The notes under the pieces were generated by a model. It was given only the letters and a program-made list of their open reading frames with translations, had not been told where the DNA came from and made no database searches. Both the position numbers and the translations under genes were made by a program. From Paenibacillus protaetiae (GTDB lineage Bacteria > Bacillota > Bacilli > Paenibacillales > Paenibacillaceae), in the NCBI RefSeq assembly GCF_004135365.1, contig NZ_CP035492.1, forward strand, positions 62,001-126,000: a stretch of 64,000 nucleotides of DNA, read 5' to 3'. Shown piece by piece: positions 25,258 to 35,137 of this stretch (position 1 is its first letter; each line of letters begins with the position of its first letter).

Positions 25258-25962
25258 ATGGCTTTATGGAAAACAACTTCAACCGTTTCGGCGTCGATTG
25301 TGCTTGCTGCATCTATGCTGGCTGGCAGCGCGTTTGCGGCATCCGGCTTTACGGATATTGGGCAATCGCAGGCCAAGGAACAAATTGAAGCGCTTTATGA
25401 CAAAGGGATCGTGACAGGGGTGACGAGCACGGCTTTCGAACCGAAGTCAAGTATTGACGCTGCACAAGGCGTAGCGCTTATTGCAAGAACGTTTAACCTT
25501 AGTCTGGCTGCTATTGATTTTAAGGAAGCGCCTATTGCTAACCAGTTGTTCCCGAAGGTGGCGAATGACGCGTGGTATGCGGAAAGCTTCATCAACGCCC
25601 ATTTCAACGGCTTGGACATACCGGAATCGGTTGATCCGGCTCAAACGATGACACGCGAGCAATTCGTCCACTATGTTGTGCAGGGCTTGGAGTCGACCGG
25701 ACAATATCCGCTTATTAAAATGTACATTCCGATTACCGATGAAGATTCGATAAATGTGGAATATCAAGGCACGATTGAGCGCGCTTTGCTGTATAAAATC
25801 GTGTCGCTGGACGATAACGGCAACTTCCATCCGGAGGCGCCGGTGACCCGCGAGGAAGCGGCGGCGGTGCTGTATAATGCGCTGCAGTTTGTTGAAGCGC
25901 ATGCAGATTCCGGCGCAGGAAGCGGCGATACCAGCAGCGGCAGCAGCGAAACAAACAGCTGA
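25258..25962 (+). CDS. Secreted SLH (S-layer homology) domain protein
   Basis: A 234-residue exported protein with a classical signal peptide ending AFA-ASG near residue 28. It has SLH-type repeats: FTDIGQSQAKEQIEALYDKG with an F-x-P-x-x-x-I segment, a second around LFPKVANDAWYAESFINAHF, and a third around ITDEDSINVEYQGTIERALL with FHPEAPVTREEAAAVL. Such domains bind pyruvylated secondary cell-wall polymer. No further domain is present, only a Gly/Ser-rich tail, so it may act as a small cell-wall protein. The ATG follows GAGGTGA. It is divergent from the response regulator and ends before a strong terminator. Confidence 0.88.
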   Translation: MALWKTTSTVSASIVLAASMLAGSAFAASGFTDIGQSQAKEQIEALYDKGIVTGVTSTAFEPKSSIDAAQGVALIARTFNLSLAAIDFKEAPIANQLFPKVANDAWYAESFINAHFNGLDIPESVDPAQTMTREQFVHYVVQGLESTGQYPLIKMYIPITDEDSINVEYQGTIERALLYKIVSLDDNGNFHPEAPVTREEAAAVLYNALQFVEAHADSGAGSGDTSSGSSETNS

Positions 25963-26006
25963 CATTTTCTTATATAGGCAGCATAATATAACCGCGCCGG
26001 CGGCAA

Positions 26007-26061
26007 GAAGCCGTCCGGACGGGCCGTGTAACAGGCCCTGTCCGGACGGCTTTGTTTTTTT
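26007..26061 (+). terminator. Rho-independent terminator of the SLH gene
   Basis: A long GC-rich stem (AGCCGTCCGGAC, then GGCC, pairing with GGCC and GTCCGGACGGCT) is followed by TTGTTTTTTT. Confidence 0.92.
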
Positions 26062-26144
26062 ATCCGGTTTCGCGCGGGCAGGGCGGGACGAAGCATGGCC
26101 TTATTGGTATAATGGGAGCAGGCAACTGACAGGAGGCTTGCGGC

Positions 26145-26687
26145 ATGAATCACTCAAATGTGGAAATTGAACGAAAATATTTACTCGGGCGTTACCCGGA
26201 AGCGGAGCTTGCATCCGGCGGGCTGCGTCTCGTTGAACGAAAGCATATTTATCAAACCTATCTGGCGTTTAGCGGCGATCAGGAAATCCGGATCCGCAAG
26301 CTTGTGGTCGAAGCGGGCGAAGCCCAAGGAACGGAACAATATACGCATACGTTTAAGCGCGGCACCGGCTTATCCCGGGAAGAAATCGAATACCCGATTT
26401 CACGGCAAGTGTATGAGCAGCTCCTGGGTCTCGGGGAGCTTGTTCCGCTTCAGAAGACGCGGACAACCGTCGAGGACCGGAACGGCCGCCTGTTCGATAT
26501 GGATGACTACGCGGGACTTCAGCTGCTGACCGTAGAAGCGGAATTTGCTTCCGAGCAGGAAGCATTGTCGTTCCAGCCGCCGGAATGGTTCGGGCGGGAG
26601 CTGGGCAATGAAGAGGAATTCCGCAACAAGAAGCTGTGGCTTGATTTGCAAACAAGCGGTATCGTGGGCCGGGAAAGGAAGGAATAA
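26145..26687 (+). CDS. CYTH-domain protein (triphosphate tunnel metalloenzyme)
   Basis: A 180-residue cytosolic protein of the CYTH/TTM superfamily. The defining ExExK motif appears as EIERKYLL near residues 7-14. Alternating charged strands follow (QEIRIRKLVV, YTHTFKRG, TRTTVEDRNGRLFDMDDYAG, LLTVEAEF) as in a tunnel-type barrel. Family members include adenylyl cyclase type IV, thiamine triphosphatase and inorganic triphosphatase; which applies here cannot be told. The ATG follows AGGAGG. A TATAAT lies at 26108-26113 without a clear -35. The next gene starts 2 bases after its stop, so they are probably cotranscribed. Confidence 0.88.
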   Translation: MNHSNVEIERKYLLGRYPEAELASGGLRLVERKHIYQTYLAFSGDQEIRIRKLVVEAGEAQGTEQYTHTFKRGTGLSREEIEYPISRQVYEQLLGLGELVPLQKTRTTVEDRNGRLFDMDDYAGLQLLTVEAEFASEQEALSFQPPEWFGRELGNEEEFRNKKLWLDLQTSGIVGRERKE

Positions 26688-26689
26688 GG

Positions 26690-27871
26690 ATGAAATATGA
26701 TTTTGACCGGATCATTGACCGTACCGGAACGAGGGCTGTGAAATGGGACAGCCAGTTTCTGGACAAGGTGATGGATGCAAAAGATGCGCTGCCGCTATGG
26801 GTGGCGGACACGGACTTCCCGGCTCCGGAAGTTGTTGTCGAAGCGCTCCGCAGCCGGGTGGAGCATCGGATCTTTGGTTATCCTTATGCGGATGACGCTT
26901 ATTACGACTCGGTTATTTACTGGATGGATAAACGGCACGGCTGGCCGGTCCGGAAGGAATGGATATCTATAATGCCGGGTATAGTGCCGGCGTTAAGTTT
27001 TATTGTCCGCGCCTTTACGGAGCCGGGAGAAGGCGTCATCATTCAGGAGCCGGTATACGCGCCTTTCCGGCAGACGATTGAAGGCCACGGCCGGCAGCTG
27101 CTGAACAACAAGCTCGTAGAAACGGACAGCGGTTATTGCATCGATTACGAAGATTTGGAGAGCAAGGCTGCCATGCCGGCTGCCAAGCTGCTTATTTTAT
27201 GCAATCCGCATAACCCGGTGGGGCGCGTATGGTCGGAGGAAGAACTCCGGAAAGTCGGGGACATCTGCTTAAAGCACGGCGTTCTTGTCGTTTCGGATGA
27301 AATTCATCACGATTTGATATTGTTTGGCAATAAGCATACATGTTACGCCAAGCTTGGCGAGCAGTACGCGGCTCAGTCGATTGTTTGCACCGCACCAAGC
27401 AAAACGTTTAATATTGCCGGCTTGTCCACATCCAACATCATTACGCCGAATCCGGCCCTCAAGAAACGGCTGGATAAAGAAATGAACTTATTTCATGTAG
27501 GCGGCGCCAACCTGCTTGGCCTTACAGCTGCGGCGGCAGCTTATTCCCCGGAGGGCGAGGAGTGGCTGGAGCAGCTGCTGGCTTATTTGGAAGGCAACGC
27601 TGTTTTTGTGAAAAATTTTTTGGCGGAGAAGCTGCCGAAAGTCCGTTACCGGCTGCCGGAAGGCACTTATTTGGCATGGCTTGATTTCCGGGGCATCATG
27701 GGAAGCAGCAAACAGCTCGAGCGTACGATAAAAAAAGAAGCAAAAGTATTGCTGAATCCGGGGTTTGGTTTCGGTGAAGGCGGGGACGGGTTTATGCGGC
27801 TGAATTTCGGCTGTCCGAGAGCGGTGCTGGAAGAAGCGCTGGAGCGCATCAGCCGGCCTTTTCAAGTATAA
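26690..27871 (+). CDS. MalY/PatB-family PLP-dependent C-S lyase
   Basis: A 393-residue fold type I PLP enzyme of the MalY/PatB group (cystathionine beta-lyase-like). Early signature LPLWVADTDFPAPEVV. The PLP-binding Lys is in CTAPSKTFNIAGLSTSN. The conserved NPHNPVGRVWSEEEL and VVSDEIHHDLI stretches bind the cofactor, and the C-terminal FMRLNFGCPRAVLEEALERI is typical. The predicted reaction is cleavage of the C-S bond of cystathionine or a related cysteine conjugate to give a thiol, pyruvate and ammonia. The ATG follows AAGGAAGGAATAAGG and starts immediately after the CYTH gene. Confidence 0.93.
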   Translation: MKYDFDRIIDRTGTRAVKWDSQFLDKVMDAKDALPLWVADTDFPAPEVVVEALRSRVEHRIFGYPYADDAYYDSVIYWMDKRHGWPVRKEWISIMPGIVPALSFIVRAFTEPGEGVIIQEPVYAPFRQTIEGHGRQLLNNKLVETDSGYCIDYEDLESKAAMPAAKLLILCNPHNPVGRVWSEEELRKVGDICLKHGVLVVSDEIHHDLILFGNKHTCYAKLGEQYAAQSIVCTAPSKTFNIAGLSTSNIITPNPALKKRLDKEMNLFHVGGANLLGLTAAAAAYSPEGEEWLEQLLAYLEGNAVFVKNFLAEKLPKVRYRLPEGTYLAWLDFRGIMGSSKQLERTIKKEAKVLLNPGFGFGEGGDGFMRLNFGCPRAVLEEALERISRPFQV

Positions 27872-27994
27872 ATAACCATTTAAGCGTCTATTCCGCTTTG
27901 TGCCGATGTTGTCCAGCTATTGTAATGATACAATAGAAGAAAAAAACCAGAGGTGAATCTAACCGGCGGGTTAAACGCCTGTCCGGAGCGTGCC

Positions 27995-28782
27995 ATGGCA
28001 ACTACAGAACATCCCCCCTTAAAAGGTGCGTGCAATGCCGTGAGCTTAAACCTTTGTCTGATTTTTTAAGGAGAACAGGGAGGCGTTCCGGGCCTTTATC
28101 CAGGCGCGGCACTTGCAAAAGCTGCCGCAAACGCCAAGCGCAAGGCAAAGCAGGCCATTCAGTTACTCCGCAGCAGGAAGCTGCGGGACCGTCTTATCCG
28201 GCCACTGAACCGTTAGCAGGCAAGTCGGCAGTGGATCAAACGAAAAGCATTAGGGATATTCAGCTATTGGATCCCAACGATATGAGGCAGGCAGCAGCCC
28301 CGTTAAAGAGAGCCGCCGGGTCCGCCGGCGCAAGAAGCGGAAGATCGAGAGGATTGACGAGCCGCGGGGCCAACAAATCCAGAGCGCTTCATCCGGTGTC
28401 CCATTCGCCGGCGGATACCAGCTTTTTGAAGGAAACCCGCCAAGGGACCATCTGGATGAGAGGGAAAACGGACAAGGGCAGGCGCTGGTACCAGGAGATC
28501 GACAAGGCGCTGGCCATTACGCTGGTGAAGGAAAAAGCGGCGGTTGTCGTCAACCGCCATACGATTAAACGGCTGTTCAGCAATAAAGACTTCCGCAAAT
28601 ATATTTTAACCCGCGACAACTATACGTGTTATTTTTGCGGAGGATACGGCGATACGATTGACCATTTGCTGCCAAAGGCGAAAGGTGGGCACACCACGCC
28701 CCTCAACTGCGTCTGTGCCTGCAGCTTATGCAACCAGTCCAAAGCCGACAAAGATCTGGAAACGTTTATGCGTGGCGGCTGA
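27995..28782 (+). CDS. HNH endonuclease with N-terminal zinc-binding motif, frameshift near the start
   Basis: The C-terminal part has a typical zinc-bound HNH nuclease: CYFCGGYGDTIDHLLPK, then N and CSLCNQSK, near residues 205-240. Most of the protein reads from a GTG at 28030, which lacks a proper ribosome binding site. The ATG at 27995, 6 bases after CCGGAGCG, opens MATTEHPPLK and then loses the frame. Adding one C to the CCCCCC run at 28013-28018 joins it to RCVQCRELKPLSDF with a matching second pair CKSC, giving a full N-terminal zinc finger and about 262 residues. The middle is a basic, low-complexity linker. No phage or conjugation genes are nearby. DNA target unknown. Confidence 0.75.
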
Positions 28783-28805
28783 CCGCTTCACGCATGGCTG
28801 TAAAC

Positions 28806-28850
28806 AAGCTGATCGAAGCGTAGCTCTATCGCTTCGATCAGCTTTTTTTG
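28806..28850 (+). terminator. Rho-independent terminator of the HNH gene
   Basis: A perfect 15-base stem (AAGCTGATCGAAGCG / CGCTTCGATCAGCTT) is followed by a T run. It lies between the convergent HNH and yhbH genes and may also serve the minus strand. Confidence 0.9.
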
Positions 28851-28855
28851 GCGGG

Positions 28856-30007
28856 TTACGCTCCGGCAGCCGGCTTGGAGAAAAAGGTTTTTAACGCTTT
28901 GTACACTTCGCCTTTATCGCGGATGATGGAATACATAAAACGTTTGTTGCTAATATTTTTGTAAGCGGACATCAGCGTGCTGCTCCGGTTGTACTGGTTC
29001 ACCTCGCCGTAGCCAAACAGATTGGACCTCTCCAGCAACTTGTCGATCAGCTTTACACAGCGTTCGTTGTCGCTTGTCAAATTGTCGCCGTCGGAGAAGT
29101 GGAACGGGTAGATGTTCCAATTCGCAGTCGGGTACCGGCTTTCTATGATTTCCAGCGCCTTCAAATAAGCCGAGGAGCAGATCGTGCCTCCGCTTTCGCC
29201 CCGGTTGAAAAATTCCTCTTCCGTTACTTCTTTGGCTTCCGTATGATGAGCGATGAACACAATTTCAACATGCTCGTATTTCCTTCTCAAAAACCGCGTC
29301 ATCCAGAAGAAAAAGCTGCGTGCGCAATATTTTTCGAATGAGCCCATGCTTCCGCTCGTGTCCATTAGCGCAAGAACAACGGCATTGGACTGCGGCTTAA
29401 TGACCTCGTTCCATGTCTTGAATCTCAAATCGTCCGGCGAAATGCCGCCGATGCCTGCTTTGCCTGCGTTGGCATTGCGTTTCAAGTTTTCGATCAGCGT
29501 CCGTTTTTTGTCCACGTTGGACATAATGCCTTTTTTGCGCACATCGTGAAAAACTACTTCGGTTGTTTCCAGCTGATCGCGCTGCTTCTGCTCCAGATGC
29601 GGCAGCTCCAGCTCGTCGAACAGCATATCCTCCAACTGGTCGATGCTGATTTCCGCTTCCATATAATCCTCGCCGGGCTGATCGCCCGCCCCTTGCCCTT
29701 TGCCGGGGCCTTTGGCCGCCTGCGGATCGACTCCCAGCACATCGCCTACCTGCGAGTCGCCGTCGCCTTGTCCGACATGCTGCTTTTTGTTGTAGTTGTA
29801 CACAAAGTGGGTTTCGTCGATGCTTTTAATCGGGATTTTGACCGTTTGCTTGCCGTCCGACAAAATAATGCTTTCATCCGTTACAATGTCGGGCAAGTTC
29901 TGCTTGATGGCCTCGCGTACCTTATCCAGGTGCCGCGCTTGATCCTCATACCCTTTGCGGTGGAGGGACCAGTCTTCGCGCGACACGATAAACAACGGTT
30001 CAGTCAT
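28856..30007 (-). CDS. yhbH: Sporulation protein YhbH (DUF444 family)
   Basis: A 383-residue protein of the DUF444/YeaH family: N-terminal [21 protein letters not shown], a Gly/Asp-rich linker ([13 protein letters not shown]), the conserved [10 protein letters not shown], and a C-terminal von Willebrand-like part with [23 protein letters not shown] (a metal-site-like DTSGS). In Bacillus yhbH is part of the mother-cell sporulation programme. The ATG at 30007 is chosen because AGGCGG lies 6 bases upstream; an in-frame ATG further upstream lacks one. It works with a PrkA-type kinase in other organisms, but no such gene is in this window. Confidence 0.9.
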   Translation of the reverse strand: MTEPLFIVSREDWSLHRKGYEDQARHLDKVREAIKQNLPDIVTDESIILSDGKQTVKIPIKSIDETHFVYNYNKKQHVGQGDGDSQVGDVLGVDPQAAKGPGKGQGAGDQPGEDYMEAEISIDQLEDMLFDELELPHLEQKQRDQLETTEVVFHDVRKKGIMSNVDKKRTLIENLKRNANAGKAGIGGISPDDLRFKTWNEVIKPQSNAVVLALMDTSGSMGSFEKYCARSFFFWMTRFLRRKYEHVEIVFIAHHTEAKEVTEEEFFNRGESGGTICSSAYLKALEIIESRYPTANWNIYPFHFSDGDNLTSDNERCVKLIDKLLERSNLFGYGEVNQYNRSSTLMSAYKNISNKRFMYSIIRDKGEVYKALKTFFSKPAAGA

Positions 30008-30375
30008 AGTTATCCGCCTCGCCTTCAAATGGTGTAGCCGCCGTGAACTGGACGATCATAGCTTTCCGGTGCATGTTGCCTAAGACAAACACAGGGGGTC
30101 ATGAAGTGCATGTCGTTCGCCTTTGTTGAACGGTAAAATCAGCTTGTTAAACAATATATTCAATACTGTGGCGGTTATGTGAAGCAAAAGCGGCCTAAAT
30201 CTAGCAATCTAGCGCCCTGCCCGCCCTTTGCGATCTAGTGCGGCCTGCTGCGCGCCGCCAAACGACAGGCTGCTTCTGTAAATAAAGGCAATTTGATGAC
30301 CGGTGTAGCGCTCCATTGCCACATTCGTTATGATGAATACAGGAGAAGAATTGCCGGAAAAAAGGGGCTGTTGTC
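30008..30375. other. Divergent intergenic region between yhbH and sbcD
   Basis: 368 bases with no gene. It must contain the promoters of both neighbours. A -10-like TATGAT at 30329-30334 is seen on the sbcD side, without a good -35. No sigma-E match strong enough to report was found on the yhbH side, and no riboswitch or repeat. Confidence 0.4.
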
Positions 30376-31542
30376 ATGAAGTTTATCCATACGGCTGACT
30401 GGCACTTAGGCAAGCTGGTGCAAGGCGTATATATGACCGAAGATCAGCAGCATGTGCTGCTGCAATTAATAGAAGCGATAGAGAAGGAGAAGCCGGACGC
30501 CGTCATTATTGCCGGCGATTTATATGACCGGGCGGTGCCGCCGACAGAAGCGGTGGAACTGCTGGACCGGTTGCTGGAGCGGATCGTCATGGAGTTGGAT
30601 ACGCCGGTGCTGGCGATTTCCGGCAATCATGACAGTCCCGACCGGCTTGATTTCGGGACGGGGCTGATGGAAAGCCGCGGCTTGTATTTGGCCGGGAAGC
30701 TGCAAGCGGCCTTAAAGCCGGTTGTCCTGCATGACCAATACGGCGAAGTTCATTTTCATCTGGTGCCGTATGCCGACCCGGCTCAAGTTCGGACGGCCTT
30801 TGGCGATGAGACGATCCGTTCGCATGACGATGCAATGAGAGCCGTAATAGAGCGGATTCAGGAGCGGATGGACGGACAAGCCCGCCATGTGCTGATCGGG
30901 CATGCCTTCGTCACGCCGGGCGGAGCGGCGGAGCCGAATACAAGCGATTCCGAGCGGCCGCTGGCTATTGGCGGAGCGGAGCATGTCAACGCCGATTATT
31001 TCAGCCCGTTTCATTATACGGCGCTTGGCCATTTGCACCAGGCGCATTTTGTAGGCTCGGAACGTATCCGGTATGCCGGGTCTCCGCTTAAATATTCGAT
31101 TTCAGAGGAACATCACAAAAAAGGTTATTACGTGGTCGAAATGGATGCAAACGGAGATGTGCAGATCGACAAACGCGAGCTGAAGCCGCTGCGCGATATG
31201 CGGCGGGTGCAGGGCATGATGGAAGAAATCGAACAGCATGAGCCAAGCGATGACTATGTATTTGTAACGCTGCTGAACGACAATCCGGTTTTATTTCCGA
31301 TGGAGAAGGTACGCGCCATTTATCCGAATGCGCTTCATGTGATGCGGGCGCCGGTGCGGGCCGAATCGGAAGCTGCTGCCGCCGCTGCGGGTGATGCGCC
31401 CAGCCGCAGGGAAGCAGATCCGGCTGAGCTGTTTGGTTCTTTTTATTACGAGGTAAAGGGTATTCCGTTATCCGAAGACAAACGGAAGCTGTTTGAAGAG
31501 GTGTATGCGGAGCTGCTGCGAGAGGAGGGGGATGCGCTGTGA
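30376..31542 (+). CDS. sbcD: Exonuclease subunit SbcD (Mre11-like)
   Basis: A 388-residue Mn-dependent nuclease subunit that, with SbcC, opens and trims hairpin and end structures in DNA. The five phosphodiesterase motifs are visible: HTADWHLGK near residue 4, AGDLYDR near 50, SGNHDSPDR near 80, IGHAFV near 175 and ALGHLHQAH near 215. The C-terminal capping region follows. The stop overlaps the GTG start of sbcC by four bases (GTGA), so production of the two subunits is coupled. Confidence 0.97.
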   Translation: MKFIHTADWHLGKLVQGVYMTEDQQHVLLQLIEAIEKEKPDAVIIAGDLYDRAVPPTEAVELLDRLLERIVMELDTPVLAISGNHDSPDRLDFGTGLMESRGLYLAGKLQAALKPVVLHDQYGEVHFHLVPYADPAQVRTAFGDETIRSHDDAMRAVIERIQERMDGQARHVLIGHAFVTPGGAAEPNTSDSERPLAIGGAEHVNADYFSPFHYTALGHLHQAHFVGSERIRYAGSPLKYSISEEHHKKGYYVVEMDANGDVQIDKRELKPLRDMRRVQGMMEEIEQHEPSDDYVFVTLLNDNPVLFPMEKVRAIYPNALHVMRAPVRAESEAAAAAAGDAPSRREADPAELFGSFYYEVKGIPLSEDKRKLFEEVYAELLREEGDAL

Positions 31543-34500
31543 GACCGTTAAAGCTGACCATGACAGCATTCGGGCCGTACCGGGATACGGAGACGGTTGA
31601 TTTCAGCGAGCTGGGCGGGCAGCGCCTGTTTGTCATTTCAGGCAATACCGGCGCAGGCAAAACATCCATTTTTGATGCGATCTGCTTTGCTTTGTACGGC
31701 TCGGCAAGCGGCGAGGACCGCGCAGAGCCGCGGATGCTGCGGAGCCATTTTGCCGATGACGATACCCATACGTCGGTTGATTTCGAGTTTGCGGTCGGTA
31801 CGCGGTCGTTTCGTATTTTCCGCCAGCTGCCGCACCGCAAAGGGAACAACAAAAGCGAAACCGGCGGCAAAGCCGAACTGTACGAGCTGACCTCCGGGCA
31901 GGAAATTCCGGCCGTCGACCGGTTTATGATCAACGATGTCAATGCCAAGCTGGAGACTATTATCGGGCTGACGAAAGACCAATTCAGCCAAATTGTCATG
32001 CTGCCGCAAGGCGAGTTCCGGAAGCTGCTTACATCGGACACGGACAATAAGGAAGAAATATTAAGGCGGATTTTCCGCACGGAGCTGTATCAGAGGCTGG
32101 AAGGGCGCTTCCAGAAAAAAAGCCGCGATTTAAACGATTCGCTGAAGGAAGCAAAGCTGCGGGCTGATATGGTGATGCAACAAGCGCAGGACAGCTTGCC
32201 GGTACGAGAAGGCAGCGGGCTGCACCGGACGTTTGCGCAGGAGGTTTACAATGCGTCGCAGGTTGCAGAAGGGCTGGAACAGGAAGAAGCTTATTATAAA
32301 GCGGAAGCGGGCAAAGCCGAAGCGCGCAAGGCGGAGCTTGCCGAAGCGCTGAACGGGCAAGAAAAGCGGCTGCGCGAAGCGGAGACGCTTAACGCCAGAT
32401 TCGCCGAACTCGCCCGCGAGAGGGCAAGGCTTGCCGAACTGGAGCGGCAAGGCGCCGATTACGACAGCGGCGAGCAGCGGCTCCGGCTGGCGGAGCGGGC
32501 AGCTCTGCTTGTGCCATATGCCGAGCAGGCGCGCCGGTCCGCAGGCGACGAGGCCGCCAAGCGTGCGGCCAGCGCGGATCGCCGCCGCCATGCGGAGCAA
32601 GCGGCGCAGCGGCTGGAGCAGGCCATGGATCGGTTCCGCGAAGAAGAGCAGCGCGAGACGGAACGTGCGGATGCGGAACGGAAGCTGCAGAAGCTTGCCG
32701 AACTTGCGCCTGCGGTTGCTTCCATCGGCGAGCTGCGCCGCGATGCGGAGCGGCTTGCCCGCGAGGAGCAGGCGCTTGCCGCGCAGCTTCGCGAAGCGGA
32801 AAGCGGGCTTGCTGCGACCCGCGAACAGCGGCAGCAAACGGTGGCGCGCGTACGTCTGATCGAAGAAGCCGTTGCGCTGCTGCCGGACAAGCGGGAGCAG
32901 ATGCGGGAGCTGGAACAGCTTGGCAAGCAGGTAAGCGAGCTGCTGAAGCTGGAGCAGGCGCTGGCCGCTTACGAGGCGATGGAAGCGGAGCGGGCAGCCG
33001 GACTTGGCAAGCTGCGCGCCGAGCATGACAAGCTGGAGCTGGCGTGGATTGAAGGGCAGGCGGGTTTGCTGGCCGCCCATCTGCATGACGGCGAAGCTTG
33101 TCCCGTATGCGGCAGTATGGAGCACCCGGCCAAAGCGGCTGTATCGGAGCGGCTGCCTTCACGCGAGGAACTGCAGGAGGCGAAAGCAAAGCTGGCCCAT
33201 GTGGAAAGCGAGCTGCAGGCCGCCAAATCGCAAGCGGCGGTTGCCCGTGAAACCTGGCATCGCGGAGCGGAGGAGCTGACACGGTTTGGAGTGGCGGCGG
33301 ATGATCTTACCGCCCGCCAGGCGCAGCTCCGCCAGCAATATAAGCAGCTGCGCGATGAAACGGCGGTTATGCAGCAGCAGCAAGCCGAGCTGCAGCAGCT
33401 GAAGGAAGCGGCCGCCCGGCTTGAGCAGCAGCAGGACCGGCAGCAGCTGGTGAAGGACCAGCTGCAGCTGAGCTGCCAGCAGGCGGCGGTCGAGCGAAGC
33501 TCGAAGCAGCTGCTGCTGGAGAAAGAGCTGGAGCGGATTCCGGAGGCATACCGCTCGCCGGAGCGTGTGCACGCCGCGCTGGCGGAAGCGCGGCGTCATG
33601 CCGAGGCGCTTGCCGCAGCCTGGAAGCAGGCGCAGGAGCAGCGGCAGGCGGCGCAGGTGGCGGCAGCGGAAAGCGCCGCCTATGCTGCGCAAGCGGAGCA
33701 GCAGCTTGCGGAAGCGGAAACGGCCGCCCGCGAGGCGGCGGAGCGGCTGCAGGCGGAGCTGGCAGCCGCAGGTTTTGCCGATGCGGCCGCGTTCGAGGGC
33801 GCGGTTATGGAGCCGGCTGCGCGCGAAGCGCTGCGCAAACGGATCCAGGACTACCGCGCGTCCGTGAAAGCCGCCGCCGAGCGTGCGGCGGCGCTGGAGC
33901 GGGAGCTGGCCGGCCTGGAACCGGCCGATACGGGTAAGCTGCAGGCGGAGCTGGCGGAAGCGAAGCAAAGCCTGGAAGCGGCTGCCGAAGAGCTGCAGCA
34001 GGCTGTCCGTTTCGGACAGGAGGCCGCCCGCCTTTGCGGCGCTTTGCAGGGTGCGCAGAAGCGGGTGAAGGAGCTGGAGGGCCAGCTGGAGCAGGTGCTG
34101 GACCTGTTCCAAATGCTGAAGGGCGATAACGCCATCAAAATGTCGTTCGAAAGGTATATCCTCACCGAATATTTGGAACAAATTTTACATGCGGCCAATA
34201 TCCGCCTGCGGGAGCTTTCCAACGGGCAGTTCATGCTGCTGCGCAGCGACCGTCTGGAAACAAGGGGCAAGCAAAGCGGGCTTGGTCTTGATGTATACGA
34301 CGCGTATACCGGCCAAAACCGGGACGTCAAATCGTTGTCCGGCGGCGAAAAATTCGGCGCCTCGCTTAGCCTTGCGCTTGGCATGACGGATGTGATCCAA
34401 GCGGCTCAAGGCGGCGTTTCGATCGAAATGATGTTGATTGACGAAGGATTTGGCTCTTTGGACGAAGAAGCGCTGAATAAAGCGATAACCGCATTGGTGG

Positions 34501-34631
34501 ACTTGCAGCGCAGCGGCAGAATGATTGGCGTTATTTCCCACGTGCAGGAGCTGAAGCAAGCATTCCCGGCATGCCTGGAAGTGCGCAAAACCAAAGAAGG
34601 GCACAGCCGCACTGCGTTTGTGCTGAAATAA
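31539..34631 (+). CDS. sbcC: Exonuclease subunit SbcC (Rad50-like SMC ATPase)
   Basis: A 1030-residue ATPase partner of SbcD. Walker A GNTGAGKT is at residues 35-42. Long coiled coils rich in Ala, Glu, Gln and Arg fill most of the protein. The zinc-hook CPVC near residue 520 sits between the two coils. The signature LSGGEKFGASLSLALGM is near 930 and Walker B MMLIDEGFGSLDEE near 960. The C-terminal QELKQAFPACLEVRK is typical. The coiled coils are very rich in GC and repeats of GCGGAG-like codons, which explains long open frames on the opposite strand. GTG start, overlapping sbcD. Confidence 0.97.
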   Translation: MRPLKLTMTAFGPYRDTETVDFSELGGQRLFVISGNTGAGKTSIFDAICFALYGSASGEDRAEPRMLRSHFADDDTHTSVDFEFAVGTRSFRIFRQLPHRKGNNKSETGGKAELYELTSGQEIPAVDRFMINDVNAKLETIIGLTKDQFSQIVMLPQGEFRKLLTSDTDNKEEILRRIFRTELYQRLEGRFQKKSRDLNDSLKEAKLRADMVMQQAQDSLPVREGSGLHRTFAQEVYNASQVAEGLEQEEAYYKAEAGKAEARKAELAEALNGQEKRLREAETLNARFAELARERARLAELERQGADYDSGEQRLRLAERAALLVPYAEQARRSAGDEAAKRAASADRRRHAEQAAQRLEQAMDRFREEEQRETERADAERKLQKLAELAPAVASIGELRRDAERLAREEQALAAQLREAESGLAATREQRQQTVARVRLIEEAVALLPDKREQMRELEQLGKQVSELLKLEQALAAYEAMEAERAAGLGKLRAEHDKLELAWIEGQAGLLAAHLHDGEACPVCGSMEHPAKAAVSERLPSREELQEAKAKLAHVESELQAAKSQAAVARETWHRGAEELTRFGVAADDLTARQAQLRQQYKQLRDETAVMQQQQAELQQLKEAAARLEQQQDRQQLVKDQLQLSCQQAAVERSSKQLLLEKELERIPEAYRSPERVHAALAEARRHAEALAAAWKQAQEQRQAAQVAAAESAAYAAQAEQQLAEAETAAREAAERLQAELAAAGFADAAAFEGAVMEPAAREALRKRIQDYRASVKAAAERAAALERELAGLEPADTGKLQAELAEAKQSLEAAAEELQQAVRFGQEAARLCGALQGAQKRVKELEGQLEQVLDLFQMLKGDNAIKMSFERYILTEYLEQILHAANIRLRELSNGQFMLLRSDRLETRGKQSGLGLDVYDAYTGQNRDVKSLSGGEKFGASLSLALGMTDVIQAAQGGVSIEMMLIDEGFGSLDEEALNKAITALVDLQRSGRMIGVISHVQELKQAFPACLEVRKTKEGHSRTAFVLK

Positions 34632-34656
34632 TAAAAAGACCGGAAAGGCGGATGAA

Positions 34657-35049
34657 ATGATGTCATCCAAATATTTTGCAATCGGAGCTATCGGGGCGGC
34701 GCTTGGCGTTGCAATTGGCGCCTTTGGCGCGCACGGGCTGGACGGAAAAATTACGCAGCATTACATCGACATTTATGAAACAGGCGTCCGTTACCATATG
34801 TACCACTGCATCGGCATTATGCTGATTGCGCTGCTGGCCGGACGGATCGGGGAGTCCAAGCTGCTTCGCGCCGGCGCAAACCTGCTCATAGCGGGCGTTG
34901 TCATCTTCAGCGGCAGCCTGTACGCGCTTGCGCTCAGCTCGGTTGATGTGCTGGGCGCCATTACGCCGATCGGCGGCGTTGCTTTTATCGCCGGCTGGAT
35001 TTGCGTCGCAGCTGCGGCTTGGCGCGCAAAAGGGAATCGTGCTTCATAG
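34657..35049 (+). CDS. DUF423 small membrane protein (YwdK-like)
   Basis: A 130-residue membrane protein with about four hydrophobic segments. The N-terminal IGAALGVAIGAFGAHGL is the DUF423 signature. It also has YHMYHCIGIMLIALLAG and the glycine-rich LGAITPIGGVAFIAGW. Function is unknown. It lies 25 bases after sbcC with a recognisable ribosome binding site (AAAGGCGG) and may be read through from the sbcDC operon. Confidence 0.9.
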   Translation: MMSSKYFAIGAIGAALGVAIGAFGAHGLDGKITQHYIDIYETGVRYHMYHCIGIMLIALLAGRIGESKLLRAGANLLIAGVVIFSGSLYALALSSVDVLGAITPIGGVAFIAGWICVAAAAWRAKGNRAS

Positions 35050-35137
35050 TTAGCAAATATTGCTATGCCGAATCATTAACATCGTTTATAATATAGCTGA
35101 TATGCGCATGACTTGAGACAAGGAAGGAAGTTGGTGC

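Noticed and set aside
28030-28782. Phage or homing-element origin of the HNH gene
   Set aside because: No neighbouring phage, intron or intein features; only a single stand-alone nuclease gene between housekeeping genes.
31539-34631. Long open frames opposite sbcC, sufB and the lplA-like gene
   Set aside because: They follow from GC-rich codon bias in the real genes; they lack ribosome binding sites and recognisable products.
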